Of a stretch of DNA of 64,000 nt, positions 62,432-64,000 are shown piece by piece; position 1 is the stretch's first letter, and each line of letters opens with the position of its first letter. Source of the stretch: Hydrogenophaga crassostreae (GTDB lineage Bacteria; Pseudomonadota; Gammaproteobacteria; Burkholderiales; Burkholderiaceae_C); assembly GCF_001761385.1 (NCBI RefSeq), contig NZ_CP017476.1:2903501-2967500 (forward strand), in the 5' to 3' direction. The notes below the pieces were generated by a model. It saw only the letters and a program-made list of their open reading frames with translations, made no database searches and had not been told where the DNA came from. A program made the translations under genes and the position numbers.

Positions 62432-63547
62432 ATGTCCCACAGCAACCCCATCCTTCTACCTGAGCACCAGCGCATGGCCGCGATCGAGCGGGCACGCCAA
62501 GCCATATTGCTCGGTCATGGGGCTCACGCTGCGCCTGGATTGGCTCCAGACATCGAGCGATCGTGGCGGCGTTGCCTGACGATGGGCCACGAACCAGACC
62601 GCCCGGTTACGTTCGACTGCATTTCATCGAGCAACACACGCCGTGTACTCGATGCGAGCCGTCCCTTGCTGAAGGCAGCCGCCCCGGTGGTGCGAACGCT
62701 CACCCGAGCCATGCTGCACACACGGTATTTCGCCATATTGACCAATGCCGACGGCGTGGTCATCGATGTGCATGGCCCGGTGGACCGCAACGACCCGCCT
62801 GCTGCGACGCTGGCCCGCGTCGGCATCGACCTGTCGGAAGCCACCGTGGGCACCACGGCCATCGGAACCACACTGGCCGAGCAACAGTCGGTATGGCTGC
62901 ACCGTGGCGAACACTTCTTTCAGGACAACGCCGTCTTCAGTTGCGCGGGCGCGCCGATCTGGGGCCCCGATGGCCGCTGCGTGGGCATGCTTGATCTGAC
63001 GGGTGTCAATGTGGTGGAGCAGCCTGCCCTCAAACACCTGGTCACGCAATCGGCCCGCAGCATCGAGAACGCACTCACGCTGGCGCAACCCCATCGGCTG
63101 CTGCTGCGACTGAACTGGCCGGGCCGCGTTTTGGGCGACGACAACGACGGTTTGGTCTGCCTGGATGCCGATGGCTACATCACCGGCATGAACCGGCCCG
63201 CCATTGAAATGCTGTGCGCTTCGCCCGAAACCATGCAAGCCCATGCCGACAGCGTATTTGCCCTCAGTTGCGCCGACTTGTTCGACGCGGCCAGCCAGCA
63301 CCGGGGGGCCTTCGAAGTCCCGTTGTGGTCGGGTCTTCGTTTGTTGGCACTGGCTCAACCGCACACGGCGGGACAACTGGGGCAGCACGCATCGGGCCAC
63401 GGCGTGCCCCTGAAAGACCATGAGATTTCCTTGATCCGCAAAGCCGTGGAAGACGCCCAGGGCAATGTGGGCGCAGCGGCCCGGGCACTGGGCATCAGCC
63501 GAGCGACCGTCTACCGCCGCCTTCAGACCAAACGGTCAGGACACTGA
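62432..63547 (+). CDS. GAF-domain regulator with Fis-type HTH, lacking AAA+ domain
   Basis: A 371-residue regulator resembling AcoR at both ends: an N-terminal effector region with a GAF-like domain (about 70-215; DLSEATVGTTAIGTTLAE, CAGAPIWGPDG) and a C-terminal Fis-type helix-turn-helix (about 330-368; GNVGAAARALGISRATVYRRL). The central sigma-54-contacting ATPase of AcoR-type activators is absent, with about 110 residues of PAS-like sequence in its place. It would therefore act with sigma-70. It is 173 bases after the cox operon in the same direction and is the likely regulator. Confidence 0.85.
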   Translation: MSHSNPILLPEHQRMAAIERARQAILLGHGAHAAPGLAPDIERSWRRCLTMGHEPDRPVTFDCISSSNTRRVLDASRPLLKAAAPVVRTLTRAMLHTRYFAILTNADGVVIDVHGPVDRNDPPAATLARVGIDLSEATVGTTAIGTTLAEQQSVWLHRGEHFFQDNAVFSCAGAPIWGPDGRCVGMLDLTGVNVVEQPALKHLVTQSARSIENALTLAQPHRLLLRLNWPGRVLGDDNDGLVCLDADGYITGMNRPAIEMLCASPETMQAHADSVFALSCADLFDAASQHRGAFEVPLWSGLRLLALAQPHTAGQLGQHASGHGVPLKDHEISLIRKAVEDAQGNVGAAARALGISRATVYRRLQTKRSGH

Positions 63548-63606
63548 TTCGCCCGCGCCATACGGGCCCTCCGTCGGCGTGGTTTGTTCCAGCGCCGGTC
63601 GCCAGA

Positions 63607-64000
63607 TCAGGGTGCCGTGAGTGTCATGCCCTGCTGCTGGAACAAGCGCAACAGCTCACCGCTTTCCCGTATGGTTTTCAACGCAGCGTCCAGCGCCAGG
63701 GCGAGCTCCTTGTTGGTTTTTTTCACGGCCATGCCCACCGGCCAGCCGTTGTTGGGTATGCCGTTGAGCGCCAGCGTTTCCAGCTCGTAGCGGCCAGGTT
63801 TCACGCCAGCTACAAGCATCGCGGCTTCAGCCTGCGCGCGCGTCAGGTAGGCCGCAGTTGCCTGCCCATTCAGCACCGCTTCACCCGCCTCCATACCTGT
63901 GTTGAAGATGCGAACCTGGTTGCGCAACAACCCTCCGCCATAGCCCATGACAGCGCTGGCAGCGCCCGTGCCACGCTCGGCAGCGATCACGCTGTCCTTG
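63607..64000 (-). CDS. Periplasmic substrate-binding protein, C-terminal part
   Basis: The gene enters from the right edge and ends at 63607, giving about 130 C-terminal residues. The sequence (KDSVIAAERGTGAA..., GMAVKKTNKELALALDAALKTIRESGELLRLFQQQGM) matches the second lobe of SBP_bac_3 amino-acid-type binding proteins. The ligand and N-terminus are outside the window. It is convergent with the GAF-Fis regulator; the 59-base gap has no clear terminator. Confidence 0.82.
   Translation of the reverse strand, partial: KDSVIAAERGTGAASAVMGYGGGLLRNQVRIFNTGMEAGEAVLNGQATAAYLTRAQAEAAMLVAGVKPGRYELETLALNGIPNNGWPVGMAVKKTNKELALALDAALKTIRESGELLRLFQQQGMTLTAP

Overview
The window looks like chromosome of a high-GC betaproteobacterium, most likely order Burkholderiales, family Comamonadaceae. 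The reasons are an FNR-linked cbb3 oxidase locus (ccoNOQPGH with ccoI and ccoS), a small Trp-rich membrane protein of a type I associate with this family, TAXI/TRAP transport genes, hpnCDE squalene genes, and translated proteins that read as Burkholderiales homologues. This is inferred from the protein sequences; no search was run. No phage, insertion sequence, CRISPR array or plasmid backbone is visible. The content is mostly ordinary chromosome with several accessory operons.

Layout. (1) 1-9640 is an oxygen-response block: the start of hemN, fnr, then on the minus strand ccoI, ccoS, ccoNOQP, ccoG, a short CcoH/FixH-like gene and a Cys-tailed membrane protein, plus a universal stress gene. 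Three near-perfect FNR boxes (104-117, 6500-6513, 9116-9129) tie hemN, ccoN and usp/ccoI to the FNR encoded at 228. (2) 9700-21650 is housekeeping metabolism: an enoyl-CoA hydratase, lgt, a LysR regulator divergent from ilvD, a small cytochrome c, acs, class I fumarase coupled to murI, an MFS transporter and a conserved acidic protein. (3) 21700-28430 is the protein quality-control block tig-clpP-clpX-lon (all minus), flanked by tRNA-Gly, tRNA-Cys and two tRNA-Leu genes. (4) 28470-35460 is an accessory uptake and catabolism cluster: an RpiR-type regulator, a class III aminotransferase, a TAXI binding protein, a fused TRAP permease, and a racemase-superfamily enzyme coupled to the permease. (5) 35470-39910 is an RND efflux pump with its membrane-fusion lipoprotein. 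(6) 40025-44575 holds hpnC, hpnD and hpnE, which make squalene from farnesyl diphosphate, interrupted by a ZIP-type transporter and a small secreted protein. (7) 44690-51000 holds a Lon-like AAA protease, an SH3 protein and a proX-proW-proV glycine betaine/proline-type ABC transporter. (8) 51150-54550 holds a GST, an FMN reductase, a HAD phosphatase, hemH and a small lipoprotein. (9) 54777-63547 is a molybdenum-hydroxylase operon ordered S-L-M-D-E-G-XdhC, a form II (putative) CO dehydrogenase layout, followed by a GAF-Fis regulator without an AAA+ domain. The window ends inside a periplasmic binding protein gene.

The best leads are the TRAP/racemase/aminotransferase cluster, in which the 'racemase' lacks one catalytic cysteine and two inverted repeats flank a consensus -10 box in front of the regulator; and the form II CODH-like operon with a perfect inverted repeat upstream and an unusual regulator downstream. 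Nothing here is clearly an undescribed defence or mobile system.
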